A stretch of 64,000 nt of DNA from the NCBI GenBank assembly GCA_964502175.1, contig CAZCVE010000012.1, positions 1 through 64,000 of the forward strand, written 5' to 3'. This DNA comes from JAFLCL01 sp964502175 (GTDB lineage: Bacteria > Myxococcota_A > Polyangia > Polyangiales > Sandaracinaceae). The position numbers and the translations under genes were made by a program. Shown in pieces: positions 33,138-43,337 of the stretch. Each line of letters opens with the position of its first letter. The first letter of the stretch is position 1. Below the pieces are notes generated by a model that saw only the letters and a program-made list of their open reading frames with translations, was not told where the DNA came from and ran no database searches.

Positions 33138-34364
33138 TCACTCGTCGGCGAGCGGGACCCAGACCTCGATGCGCGCGCCGGGCGTGACGTCGGCGATCTC
33201 GAGGCGGCCGCAGGCGCCCTCGGCGAGCTTGCGGGCGACGGAGAGGCCGAGGCCGGTGCCGTGCTCTTTGGTCGTGAAGTACTCGGTGCCGAGCTGCGCG
33301 CGCACGTCGGGCGGGATGCCGGGACCGTCGTCCGTGACGCTCACCGTCGCGCCGCGGCCCGTGCGCGCCACGGCGACGACGATCGTGCCCACACGTCCCA
33401 CGCCTGCGAGCGCGTCGCGCGCGTTGAGCACGAGGTTCAAGACGATCTGCTCGAGCGCGGTGTCGTCGATGGAGAGCGTGATGGAAGCGTCGGTCTCGAT
33501 CGCGAGCCGCGCGTGGCCGCGCGCGAGGAGCTCGAGGATCGGCGCGAAGCGCGTGAGCACCGCGCCCGCAGAAGAGCGCGGTGAAGACGGCACGACCTCG
33601 GGCCGATCGGCGAAGCGCCGCAGATCGCTCGCGAGCCGCTCGCCCACCGAGAGCGCCTCGCCGATCGCCGTCGCGAGCTCGCGCGCGCTCGCGTCGCCCG
33701 CGCGGGCGAGCTGATCGGTGCCGAGGCGCGTGGCGGTGAACACGTTGCTGAGCTCGTGCGAGAGGCTCCGCGCGAGGAGCGTCACGGTCTCGATGCCGTC
33801 GATCGCCGACGCGGTGGCCACGCGCTCTCGCAGGGCGCGCTCGAGACGCAGGCGACGCGCTTGCTCGCAGATGAGCGAGGCCGCGTCGGCGATGGTGCAC
33901 GCGAAGTCGACCTCGGCAGCCGTCCACGTGCGCGCGGGCCCCACGTGCTCGTGACAGATCACGCCGATGACCTGACCCCGCGAGTAGAGCGGCGCGTCGA
34001 GCATCGAGGTGATGCCGAGCCGCTCGAGGTAGGGCTCGCGCAGGCCGCGCGTGATCGGATCGGTGCGCGCGTCGTCGGCGACGATCGCCTTTCGCGTGAG
34101 CAGCGCGTCGCGGTACCGCGGCGCGTCTCCGACGACGAGCGTCTCGCCCTCGGTGTGCATGCGGGACGACGCGACGTAGAGGTGCTCGAGCCGCAGGAGC
34201 TCGGGGTCGACCTCGTCGAAGATCCACACGCCGACGCGCTCGACGCCGAGCGTGCGCGCGGAGAGCTCCACGGTCTTCACGACCGCCTGTTCGTACGTCT
34301 CGCGGTTGTCGATGCGCAGCCGAGCGAGCGCCAAGCGCGCTGGCTCGTAGGACGGATCCGTCAT
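33138..34364 (-). CDS. GAF-domain sensor histidine kinase
   Basis: About 408 residues, without membrane helices. A GAF domain (about 25-170) is followed by a dimerisation helix with the phospho-acceptor histidine in RSLSHELSNVF. The catalytic domain has NLVLNARDAL (N box), DDGPGIP (G1) and GTGLGLSVARKLA (G2). The ATG at 34364 has GAGGGA just upstream; an earlier ATG at 34412 lacks a site. No response regulator is adjacent, so it is an orphan kinase. It is divergent from phoH with a 90-bp interval. Confidence 0.88.
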   Translation of the reverse strand: MTDPSYEPARLALARLRIDNRETYEQAVVKTVELSARTLGVERVGVWIFDEVDPELLRLEHLYVASSRMHTEGETLVVGDAPRYRDALLTRKAIVADDARTDPITRGLREPYLERLGITSMLDAPLYSRGQVIGVICHEHVGPARTWTAAEVDFACTIADAASLICEQARRLRLERALRERVATASAIDGIETVTLLARSLSHELSNVFTATRLGTDQLARAGDASARELATAIGEALSVGERLASDLRRFADRPEVVPSSPRSSAGAVLTRFAPILELLARGHARLAIETDASITLSIDDTALEQIVLNLVLNARDALAGVGRVGTIVVAVARTGRGATVSVTDDGPGIPPDVRAQLGTEYFTTKEHGTGLGLSVARKLAEGACGRLEIADVTPGARIEVWVPLADE

Positions 34365-34453
34365 GGTCCCTCGCGAAGGCCCGATGGAACACCCATCCGG
34401 TGGGCGGGTCAACGCGGCGTGTCAGGAGCAATCCGTGTTAGCGTCGCGTCCGG

Positions 34454-35514
<1,061 letters not shown>

Positions 35515-35518
<4 letters not shown>

Positions 35519-37593
35519 CCGTACGCCGTGAGACGCACGACACGGAGATGACGGACCTCTCGCCCTCGGTGATCACGAGGGCGGTCGAGGTCGAGCCTCG
35601 CTTCGGCGAGGGTCTCCGTATCGAGCTCCACGGCACGGTCACCGAGCTCCAGCGCGGCGAGGCGATGGTCGTCATCGCGTCCACGTCGTCGCTTCGTCTC
35701 GGCACCGTCGGGCGCGGCACCATCGATCCCTACCTCGCGCGCATCGCGCAGGGACAGGTGGGCGTCGTGCTCGTCGGACAGCTGCCCGACGGCTTCCTCG
35801 AGCAGCTGCCGAAGAACGCGGTGGTCGCGCAGGTCCCCGATCTCGTCCTGCCCGATCCGTTCTACCTGGCGGTCCTCGGCGCGCTCGAGCGCATCGAGCT
35901 GCGCACCGCCTCCGAGCGACGCGCGAAGTGGCTCAACCGCTACCGCTACGAGCTCGGCGAGATCATCGAGATCTCGCGCGCGATCTCGCAAGAGCGCGAC
36001 CTCGATCGGCTGCTCGGCCTGATCCTCGAGAAGAGCCGCTTCATCACCGGCTCGGACGCCGGCAGCCTCTACGTGATCGAGCAGCGCGCGGGCTCCAGGG
36101 ACAAGCACCTGCGCTTCAAGCTCTCGCAGAACGAGTCGGTGAGCTTCGAGAGCAAGGAGTTCACGATCCCGATGTCGACGCGGTCGATCGCAGGCGCCGC
36201 CGCCGTGATGCGACGCCCGATCAACATCCCCGACGTCTACGATCTGATCATCCCCGAGGCGACGACCTCGCGGGACACCATCCGCACCGACAGCCCGTTC
36301 TCGGCGGAGCGCGAGCAGGGCTCGACGGTCATGACGTCGATCCTGCCGCCGAGCGGCGAGACCCCGATCTTCACGTTCGATCCGAGCTTCGACATCAAGG
36401 TCGGCTACCGGACGAAGTCGATGATCGCGATGCCGATGATCTCCGCCGAGGACGAGGTCATCGGCGTCATCCAGCTCATCAACCGCAAGCGCGATCCGCG
36501 CGCGCGCCTCACGGCCCACAAGGTCGACGACGAGGTGCTGCCGTTCGATCAGCGCAGCGAAGACCTGCTCTCGACGCTCGCGTCACAGGCGGGCATCGCG
36601 CTCGAGAACGCGCTCCTCTACGACGAGATCCGGCGCATCTTCGACGGCTTCGTGCGCGCGAGCGTGCAGGCGATCGAGCAGCGCGACCCGACGACGAGCG
36701 GTCACTCGCTGCGCGTGTCGGTGCTCTCGGTCGCGCTGGCCGAGGCCGTGGATCGCACCGACTCCGGTGTGTACGGCGATCAGCTCTTCAGCCGACGTGA
36801 TCTGAAGGAGCTCGAGTACGCGTCGCTGCTCCACGACTTCGGCAAGATCGGCGTGCGCGAAGAGGTCTTGGTGAAGGCCAAGAAGCTCTACCCCCACCAG
36901 CTGAAGGAAGTGCGTCAGCGCTTCGACTACGCGTCGCTGCAGCTCGAGGCCATCTACCTGGGCAAGAAGGTCGAGGCGATCCGTGGCGGCGCGACGCGCA
37001 CGGAGATCGAGGGCATCGACACGACGCTCGCGCAGAAGAAGGCCGAGCTCGAGGCCGCGTGGAAGGTCATCGAGGCCGCGAACGAGCCGACGGTGCTGCG
37101 CGAGGGCGACTTCACGAAGATCGCCGAGCTCGGTCACCGAACGTTCGTCGACGCGTGCGGCCACGCGCAGCCGCTGCTCACGCCCGACGAGGTGATCTCG
37201 CTGCAGGTGACCAAGGGCTCGCTCAACGACGCGGAGTTCGACGAGATCCGCTCGCACGTGGTGCACACGCGGAACTTCCTCTCGAAGATCCCGTGGGGAA
37301 AGAACTTCGACCGCATCCCCGAGATCGCGGGCAACCACCACGAGCGCCTCAACGGCAAGGGCTACCCCGAGGGCCGCAAGGCCGACGACATCCCCGCGGC
37401 CTCGAAGATCATGACGATCGCGGACATCTACGACGCGCTCACCGCGCGCGACCGCCCCTACAAGAAGGCGATGCCGATCCAGCGCGCGCTCGACATCCTC
37501 GGCTTCGAGGTGAAGGACGGCCACATCGACGCGGAGCTCGTGCGGATCTTCGCCCAGGCCGAGGTCTACAAGCGCGTCGAAGGCCTCACGTAG
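35515..37593 (+). CDS. GAF-HD-GYP domain phosphodiesterase
   Basis: A 692-residue protein without membrane segments. A short N-terminal domain (about 1-110) is unrecognised. A GAF domain (about 155-370) contains SRFITGSDAGSLYVIEQ. The HD-GYP domain starts FVRASVQAIEQRDPTTSGHSLRV and has LLHDFGKIG (about 440). A long helical insertion of about 150 residues splits the domain before HHERLNGKGYPEG (about 607) and IADIYDALTARDRPYK. HD-GYP enzymes hydrolyse cyclic di-GMP or cGAMP; the metal residues are present. The start overlaps phoH, so the two are coupled. Confidence 0.88.
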
Positions 37594-37618
37594 TGCCCGC
37601 GCCTCCGGCGCTCGGACC

Positions 37619-37737
37619 GGGGGCCCCTGGGCCCCCAGACCCCCGCTCGTCCTTCGTCGCTTCGCTCCTCCATCCTCGCTGCTCCAGGGGGAGCTTCGCT
37701 CCCCCGCCGCAAGGCGCCCCAAGAGAGACAGGGCGCC
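37619..37737 (+). terminator. Cluster of three strong hairpins
   Basis: Three inverted repeats lie in a row. GGGGGCC/GGCCCCC is at 37619-37636, GGGGGAGC-TTC-GCTCCCCC at 37687-37705, and GGCGCCC/GGGCGCC at 37713-37737. They sit between the HD-GYP gene and the peptidase-ABC gene. The first is well placed as a terminator for the phoH operon. The set also looks like an interspersed palindromic (REP-like) element. Confidence 0.6.
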
Positions 37738-37753
37738 CACAAGAGACGACACG

Positions 37754-39478
37754 ATGCTGCAAGCGGCGCTCGCGATCGGGTTCGTCCAGCTGCTCGTGCC
37801 GCTCGTGCTCGCGATCGCTGCGCAGCGCCGCTGGAAGACGCCGTGGTCGCTGTTCGGGATCGGCGCCGTCGCGTTCGTGCTCAGCAAGGTGGTGCAGATC
37901 CCGCTCTCGTCGGCGCTCGAGAGCGCGCTCGGCGATCGACCGATGCCGGTGCCCCTGCGGCTCGCGATCTTCCTCACGTTCGCGCCGCTCTGTGAAGAGC
38001 TCGCGCGCTACGTCGCGTTCCGCGCCATCCACGCGCGCGCCCGCGCCGCCGACGCCGAGCGAAGCGGCGATGCGCGCCGCGCGTTCTCGTATGGGCTCGG
38101 GCACGGCGGCGCAGAGCTGTCGATCCTCTCGGGCCTCGCGGTGCTCAACCTCGGCGCGGCGACGTCGGGGATGCTCGCACCCGAGCAGATGCGCGTGATC
38201 GAGCAGGCGACCGACGGCCCTGCGTGGCTGATCGTCGCGGGTCCCCTCGAGCGTGCGGTCGCGCTGCTCTCGCACGTGGTGATGTCGTGGCTCGTGTGGC
38301 GCTCGGTGCGAGAGCGCGCGCCGAAGTGGCTCTTCGCGTCGATGGCGATGCACTACGGGCTCAACGCCGCGATCGTCGGGACGGCCGCGCTCGTGAGCCC
38401 GCTCGCGAGCGTGGCCGCGTGTCTCCTCATCGCGCCCGTGCCCATCGTGGTCCTCCTCGTCGCGGCCAGGCGCACGAACGCGATGACGACGACGGCGGGC
38501 GACGCGCCTGACGCCTCGATGGCGATCTCGTGCCGTGGCCTCGGCAAGACGTTCGGCGACACGCGCGCGGTGAGCGCCCTCGATCTCGACGTGAAGCGCG
38601 GCGAGCTCTTCGCGCTGCTCGGGCCGAACGGCGCGGGAAAGACGACGCTCGTCCGCATGCTCGCGGGCCTCGTCGCGCCGTCGCGCGGTCGCGCGAGCGT
38701 GATGGGTCACGCGCTCGGCGAGGACGACGACGCGATCCGCGCGAACATCGGCGTGCTCACCGAGGCGCCCGGCCTCTACGAGTCGCTCTCGGCCGAGGTG
38801 AACCTGCGCCTCTTCGGGCGTCTGGGCGGCCTCGAGGGCGCGGCGCTCGACGCGCGCATCGAGCACCTCCTTCGTCGCTTCGATCTCTGGGAGCGTCGTC
38901 ACGACGTCGTCGGCGGCTTCTCGAAGGGGATGCGGCAGAAGACCTCGATCGCGCGCGTGCTCCTCGCGAACCCACCGCTCCTCTTCCTCGACGAGCCGAC
39001 CTCGGGCCTCGATCCGAGCGCGGCCGACGAGGTGCGCGCGCTCGTCCGCGAGCTCAAGGCCGAGGGGCACACCATCGTGCTCACCACGCACCGTCTGGCG
39101 GAGGCCGAAGAGCTCGCCGATCGGGTGGGCATCCTGCGCACCGACATGCTCGCGCTCGACACCGTCGCTGCGCTCCGCAAGCGGCTCTACGGTCAGCGCG
39201 TGCGCGTGCGCTGTCTCGCGACAGACGCGCTCCCGCTCGACGCGCTCCGCCGCGAGCTCGACGACGTGGTCGCGAGCGGAGACGGCATCACCAGCCGTAC
39301 GGAGCTCGAGACCCGCGAGGGCGGCCTCGAGCTCGTGCTCACGTTCGACGAGCCCGACGTGCACGCGCCTCGGCTCGTGTCGGCGCTGGTCGCGCGCGGG
39401 CTCACGGTGCGGAGCGTCGCGGACATCGAAGAGTCGCTCGAGGACGTCTACCTCGACATCGTCGGGAGGGCGCGATGA
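37754..39478 (+). CDS. Fusion of YhfC-type intramembrane peptidase and ABC transporter ATPase
   Basis: A 574-residue fusion. Residues 1-245 form seven or eight membrane helices with putative catalytic motifs CEELARY (about 80), YGLGHGGAE (about 112-120) and MHYGLN, matching the YhfC/CPBP-like glutamic intramembrane peptidases. From about 260 an ABC ATPase follows: GPNGAGKTT (about 290), a divergent signature FSKGM (about 390), LLFLDEPTSGLD (about 412) and the switch His in TTHR. The C-terminal 100 residues are as in export ATPases such as CcmA. Its stop overlaps the permease start (ATGA), so a dedicated exporter is likely. A membrane peptidase fused to the ATPase is unusual and may process the exported substrate or a partner. 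Confidence 0.8.
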   Translation: MLQAALAIGFVQLLVPLVLAIAAQRRWKTPWSLFGIGAVAFVLSKVVQIPLSSALESALGDRPMPVPLRLAIFLTFAPLCEELARYVAFRAIHARARAADAERSGDARRAFSYGLGHGGAELSILSGLAVLNLGAATSGMLAPEQMRVIEQATDGPAWLIVAGPLERAVALLSHVVMSWLVWRSVRERAPKWLFASMAMHYGLNAAIVGTAALVSPLASVAACLLIAPVPIVVLLVAARRTNAMTTTAGDAPDASMAISCRGLGKTFGDTRAVSALDLDVKRGELFALLGPNGAGKTTLVRMLAGLVAPSRGRASVMGHALGEDDDAIRANIGVLTEAPGLYESLSAEVNLRLFGRLGGLEGAALDARIEHLLRRFDLWERRHDVVGGFSKGMRQKTSIARVLLANPPLLFLDEPTSGLDPSAADEVRALVRELKAEGHTIVLTTHRLAEAEELADRVGILRTDMLALDTVAALRKRLYGQRVRVRCLATDALPLDALRRELDDVVASGDGITSRTELETREGGLELVLTFDEPDVHAPRLVSALVARGLTVRSVADIEESLEDVYLDIVGRAR

Positions 39479-40290
39479 ACGCCGCGTCACGAAGGCGGAT
39501 CGTCGTGCTCCTCGAGAAGGAGCTCCGTGAGCTCTTCGCGACGCGCCTCCTCCTCGTGAGCGTGATCCTCGTCCCGCTCCTGATCGGAGGCGTGGCGCTC
39601 TCGATGGGCTGGGCGGCGGGGGCGGTCTCGGACACCACGCAGCACGACGCGCAGGATCTCGAAGAGCTGCGGCAGATCATGGGCGATCGGATCACGCACA
39701 TCACCGACCTGCGCGACGCGCTCGAGATCTACGTCGGCGAGATGGGCCTGCTCATCTTGTTGCTGCTGCCCGCGCTCCTGCCGCCGATCCTCGCCGCGCA
39801 GACGCTCGTTCGCGAGAAGCAGTCGCGCAGCCTCGAGACGCTGCTCGTCACGCCGCTGCGCACGTGGGAGATCGTGGTCGCGAAGGTGATCTTCTGCGCG
39901 GGCCTCGGGGTGATCCCGCAGTGGATCGTCGCGTCGATCTACTACGCGCTGCTCGCCGCTCGATGCTCCGACGTCGCGCTCTCGTCGCTCGCCGCACCCG
40001 GATGGGTGGTGATGATCGTGCTCGGCGCGCCGCTCGTGGCCGTGCTCGGCGTGGGCCTGGGCGTCGCGGTCAGCTCGCGCGCGAAGGACGCGCAGACCGC
40101 GCAGCAGCTCGCGGGCATGGTCGTGCTGCCGCTGATCGGTCTCTTGATCATGCAGTCGCTCGGCGTGGCCTCGCTCGATGGACTCGGCGCGTTCGTGTTC
40201 GTCGGCGCGCTCGCGATCGCCGACACCGTGGTGATCGCGCTCGCGATCTCCCTCTTCGAGCGCGAGACCGTCGTCACCGGCTGGAAGTGA
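39475..40290 (+). CDS. ABC-2 type transporter permease
   Basis: A 271-residue membrane protein. It starts at the ATG overlapping the ATPase stop. One N-terminal helix, an extracytoplasmic loop (about 45-80) and five more helices are visible. The cytoplasmic coupling motif REKQSRSLETLLVTPLRTWEI is the ABC-2/NatB signature. It forms the membrane half of the exporter with the peptidase-ATPase fusion. The short loop and NatB-like layout suggest export of a small molecule, peptide or ion. The substrate is unknown. Confidence 0.87.
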   Translation: MNAASRRRIVVLLEKELRELFATRLLLVSVILVPLLIGGVALSMGWAAGAVSDTTQHDAQDLEELRQIMGDRITHITDLRDALEIYVGEMGLLILLLLPALLPPILAAQTLVREKQSRSLETLLVTPLRTWEIVVAKVIFCAGLGVIPQWIVASIYYALLAARCSDVALSSLAAPGWVVMIVLGAPLVAVLGVGLGVAVSSRAKDAQTAQQLAGMVVLPLIGLLIMQSLGVASLDGLGAFVFVGALAIADTVVIALAISLFERETVVTGWK

Positions 40291-40330
40291 CGTCCTCGCC
40301 CGAGGCCATCGGCGGTGTCACCATCGCGCG

Positions 40331-42085
40331 ATGACGTCGTCTTCCTTTCTGCCTACGAAGCTCGTGCGCGGCGCGGCGCTTCCGCTCGCCCTCGCCTCGA
40401 TCGTCGCGACCCCCGCGCTCGCGCTCGCGGTGGATCTCACGAGCGGCGGCGGCTTCTTGTTCGACATCGAGGACGAGTTCGGCGGCTACCTGAACAACGG
40501 CAGCATCGACGCCTACGACGCTTGCTACTACCTCGACGTCGGCGGCAGCCGGTACTCACCCAGCGCCCCCGGAACCCTCTCGGCCGACGGTCGCACGGTG
40601 ACCCTGCCGACGACGACGCTCGCGGGCGTCAGCGTGACGCGCGTGATCTACGTGCCCGCGACCGGCGGAGACTGGGCGCGCTACCTCGAGGTGCTCGACA
40701 ACCCGACGGGCAGCGACATCACGACGACGGTCCGCATCAGCGGCAACCTCGGCTCGGACGGTGGTACGCGCCTCATCGCGACCTCGTCAGGCGACGCGAC
40801 GCTCTCACCGACCGACAGCTGGTTCTCGACCGACGACACGGACGGCACGCTCGATCCCTCGCTCGCGCACCTCTTCCAGGCGGGCCCCGACTCGGGCGCG
40901 CCCGTCAGCGTGCGCACCATCGGCCTCGCCACCGACAACCTGGACTGGACCTTCGACGTCGTCGTCCCCGCGGGCGGTCGCGCCGTCGTGATGACGTTCG
41001 CGATCCAGACGATGACGCAGGCGCTCGCGCAGGCCGAGGCCACGCGGCTGCTCGATCTCCCCGACGACGCGTTCGTCGGCATGGAGGAGTACGAGACCGA
41101 CATCGTGAACTTCCCGCCGCGCACGATCCTCACGGACTGCACGGGCGCGCGGGTCGGCGCGCGCTGCGACGACGGCCTCTTCTGCACGCGACGCGATCGC
41201 TGCACGGCGGCGGGCACGTGTCTCGGCGCGGGCGATCCGTGCGACGACACGAACGCCTGCACGGTCGACACGTGCGTCGAGGCCACGGATCGCTGCCGCA
41301 ACGAGATGACGCCCGATCGCTGCGTGATCGGCGGCGAGTGCGTGGCGAACGGCGTCGTGCATCCCGCGTATCCGTGCCTCTTCTGCGATCCAGCGCGGAA
41401 CGCGCGCGACTGGAGCTCGCTCGCGCCCGGCGCGGCGTGTGGCGAGGCCTCGTGCAGCGGCGGACGCCTCATCCTCGAGGCGACGTGCTCGATGACGGGC
41501 CTGTGCCTCCGGCCGGCGCCCGAGCGCTGCGCGATCGGCTACTGCGAAGACGACGTGAGCTGCGCGTCGATGTGCGCCGACGGCGACTGCCCCGGCGACT
41601 CGTACTGCGCGCCGAGCGGCGCGTGCGAGCTGCCGCGCGCGAGCGGCTCGAGCTGCACCGCAGAAGAGCAGTGCCAGGACGGCCACTGCGTCGACGGCAT
41701 CTGCTGCACCGAGGCGTGCACCGAGACGTGCCGCTCGTGCATCGTGCCGGGCAGCGTGGGCACGTGCAGCGACGCGCCCGCCATGACCGACCCCGATCGC
41801 GAGTGCGTCGGCGGCTTCTGCACGGAAGAGGGCGTCTGCGGCGTGACCGACGGCGGCGTGCTCGCGGACGCGGCGACGACGCCGGACGCGGGCCCGCGCC
41901 TCGACGCCGGCACGCCCGACGCGGCGGTCGCGATCGACGCGAACCTCGCGATCGACGCCGCGATTGCACCGCCCGACGGCGGCGGCTGCAGCGCGACGAC
42001 CACGCGGTCACCGAGCACGCTGTCTCTGTTCGCGGTGATCGGCCTCGCGCTCTCGCTCGCGCGTCGTCGACGCGCGCGACGCTGA
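40331..42085 (+). CDS. MYXO-CTERM surface protein, cysteine-rich
   Basis: A 584-residue exported protein. The signal peptide is followed by a beta-sandwich domain (about 35-270). A cysteine-rich region (about 270-500) contains repeats such as RCDDGLFCTRRDRC and CRSCIVPGS. A DA/DAG-rich linker leads to the C-terminal sorting signal: GGGCS, a hydrophobic helix (STLSLFAVIGLALSLA) and RRRRARR. This is the MYXO-CTERM layout, expected to be cleaved at the Cys by a myxosortase and lipid-anchored at the surface. It lies 40 bp after the ABC permease and converges on the hydrolase gene. Confidence 0.82.
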   Translation: MTSSSFLPTKLVRGAALPLALASIVATPALALAVDLTSGGGFLFDIEDEFGGYLNNGSIDAYDACYYLDVGGSRYSPSAPGTLSADGRTVTLPTTTLAGVSVTRVIYVPATGGDWARYLEVLDNPTGSDITTTVRISGNLGSDGGTRLIATSSGDATLSPTDSWFSTDDTDGTLDPSLAHLFQAGPDSGAPVSVRTIGLATDNLDWTFDVVVPAGGRAVVMTFAIQTMTQALAQAEATRLLDLPDDAFVGMEEYETDIVNFPPRTILTDCTGARVGARCDDGLFCTRRDRCTAAGTCLGAGDPCDDTNACTVDTCVEATDRCRNEMTPDRCVIGGECVANGVVHPAYPCLFCDPARNARDWSSLAPGAACGEASCSGGRLILEATCSMTGLCLRPAPERCAIGYCEDDVSCASMCADGDCPGDSYCAPSGACELPRASGSSCTAEEQCQDGHCVDGICCTEACTETCRSCIVPGSVGTCSDAPAMTDPDRECVGGFCTEEGVCGVTDGGVLADAATTPDAGPRLDAGTPDAAVAIDANLAIDAAIAPPDGGGCSATTTRSPSTLSLFAVIGLALSLARRRRARR

Positions 42086-42089
42086 TCGA

Positions 42090-43334
42090 TCACTCGGTCG
42101 GCGCGGGCTCGGTCGGCGCGGGCGCGGGCTCGACCGCGGGCGGCTCGAACGCGTCCGGCAGCTCGAACGCGTCGGGGATCTCGAACGCGTCGGGCGGGTC
42201 GTAGAACGCGTCGGGGATCGGGCCGACGTCGCCCGCGTCGAGATCCGCGTCGATCATGGGCACGTCCTCGGGGATGCCTGCGTCGGGCAGCTCGCTGCCG
42301 CGGATGCGCAGCGCCTCGAGCTCGGCGAGCACGGCCCCGATCGGATCACCGACGGTCTCGCACACGGCGGCGTCGAGCCACTCGTGGAAGAGGCGGTTCT
42401 CGTCGTCGCTGATCGTGTGCGTGACGTCGGGGAACTGGACGAGCTCGATGTCGAAGCCGAGGTTCGTGAGGCGATCGAACATCGCGACCGTCGGCCCGAG
42501 CGGGATGATCGTGTCGGCGGTGCCGTGCATCGATCGGATGCGCGGGTAGACGAGATCGCTGCGTCGGTACGCGGGCTCGATCGGCGGCGGCAGCCAGCTC
42601 GAGAGCGGGAACGCGTGACCGACGAGATCGTCGTGGTGCATCGCCATCGTCAGCGTGAGGAGGCCTCCCTGCGAGAAGCCCGACACGATGAGCCGCCCGA
42701 TGGTGGGGCGATCTGCGGCGACGCCGCGCAGCATCGCGGCGAGGCGGCTCGCGGTCTGGAACAGCGTGGACGACAGGCGATCGACGAGGCCTTGCCCGAC
42801 GTACACCGGCAACCACTCCCAGCCGCTGCCGAGGCGGTCGGGCGCTTGCGGGACGATCACGCGCACCGGATGCGACAGACCGAGGAAGGGACCGCCGGGG
42901 ATCTGCGCGCTGCTGCCGCGTCCGTGGATCATCACGAGCATCGGGAGCGCGTCGTCGAAGTCGGCGTCGCCGATCACGACCTCGAGATAGTAGAGGCCGT
43001 CGCGTGAGCCCTGACGCGCGCGGTAGCCGAGCTCTTCGATCGGCGCGGGCAGCGGCGCGCCAGCGTCGATCGACGCATCGGCGACCCCGACGTCACTGCC
43101 CGCGTCGAGACGACCCGCGTCGTGGAGCGCGCTGCCGAGGCCACCCGCGACCGGCGGCCACACGCCCTCGGGCTCCTCGGTCTCGCCCTGGAGCGCCTCG
43201 GCGATCGGGTGCGCCTCCGCGTTGCGATGCTCCATCGCGCCGTCGCGGTAGACGACCCACGCGAGCGAGCCCGTGACCACCACGAGCAGCGTGGTCACGA
43301 CCAAGAGCGCGATTCGCTCGGAGGGCACGATCAC
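42090..43334 (-). CDS. Membrane-anchored alpha/beta hydrolase (carboxylesterase/phospholipase type)
   Basis: A 414-residue protein with a GTG start. One N-terminal membrane anchor (about 8-28) and a DA-rich spacer precede an alpha/beta hydrolase (about 105-335). The oxyanion region is MLVMIHGRGSS, the nucleophile elbow GFSQGG, with an Asp in HGTADTIIP and His in DVTHTIS. This fits the carboxylesterase/phospholipase family. The last 60 residues are PDAFE-type repeats (DNA repeat at 42133-42219) and PAPTEP. The start is three bases from the end of the MMPL exporter gene, so they are co-transcribed. Confidence 0.8.
   Translation of the reverse strand: MIVPSERIALLVVTTLLVVVTGSLAWVVYRDGAMEHRNAEAHPIAEALQGETEEPEGVWPPVAGGLGSALHDAGRLDAGSDVGVADASIDAGAPLPAPIEELGYRARQGSRDGLYYLEVVIGDADFDDALPMLVMIHGRGSSAQIPGGPFLGLSHPVRVIVPQAPDRLGSGWEWLPVYVGQGLVDRLSSTLFQTASRLAAMLRGVAADRPTIGRLIVSGFSQGGLLTLTMAMHHDDLVGHAFPLSSWLPPPIEPAYRRSDLVYPRIRSMHGTADTIIPLGPTVAMFDRLTNLGFDIELVQFPDVTHTISDDENRLFHEWLDAAVCETVGDPIGAVLAELEALRIRGSELPDAGIPEDVPMIDADLDAGDVGPIPDAFYDPPDAFEIPDAFELPDAFEPPAVEPAPAPTEPAPTE
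42133..42219 (-). repeat. In-gene 18-bp repeats encoding PDAFE-type units
   Basis: Units built on TCGAACGCGTCGGG recur four or five times and encode DAFE-x-P on the minus strand at the C-terminus of the hydrolase. The period is 18-21 bp, always in frame. Confidence 0.8.
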
Positions 43335-43337
43335 ATC

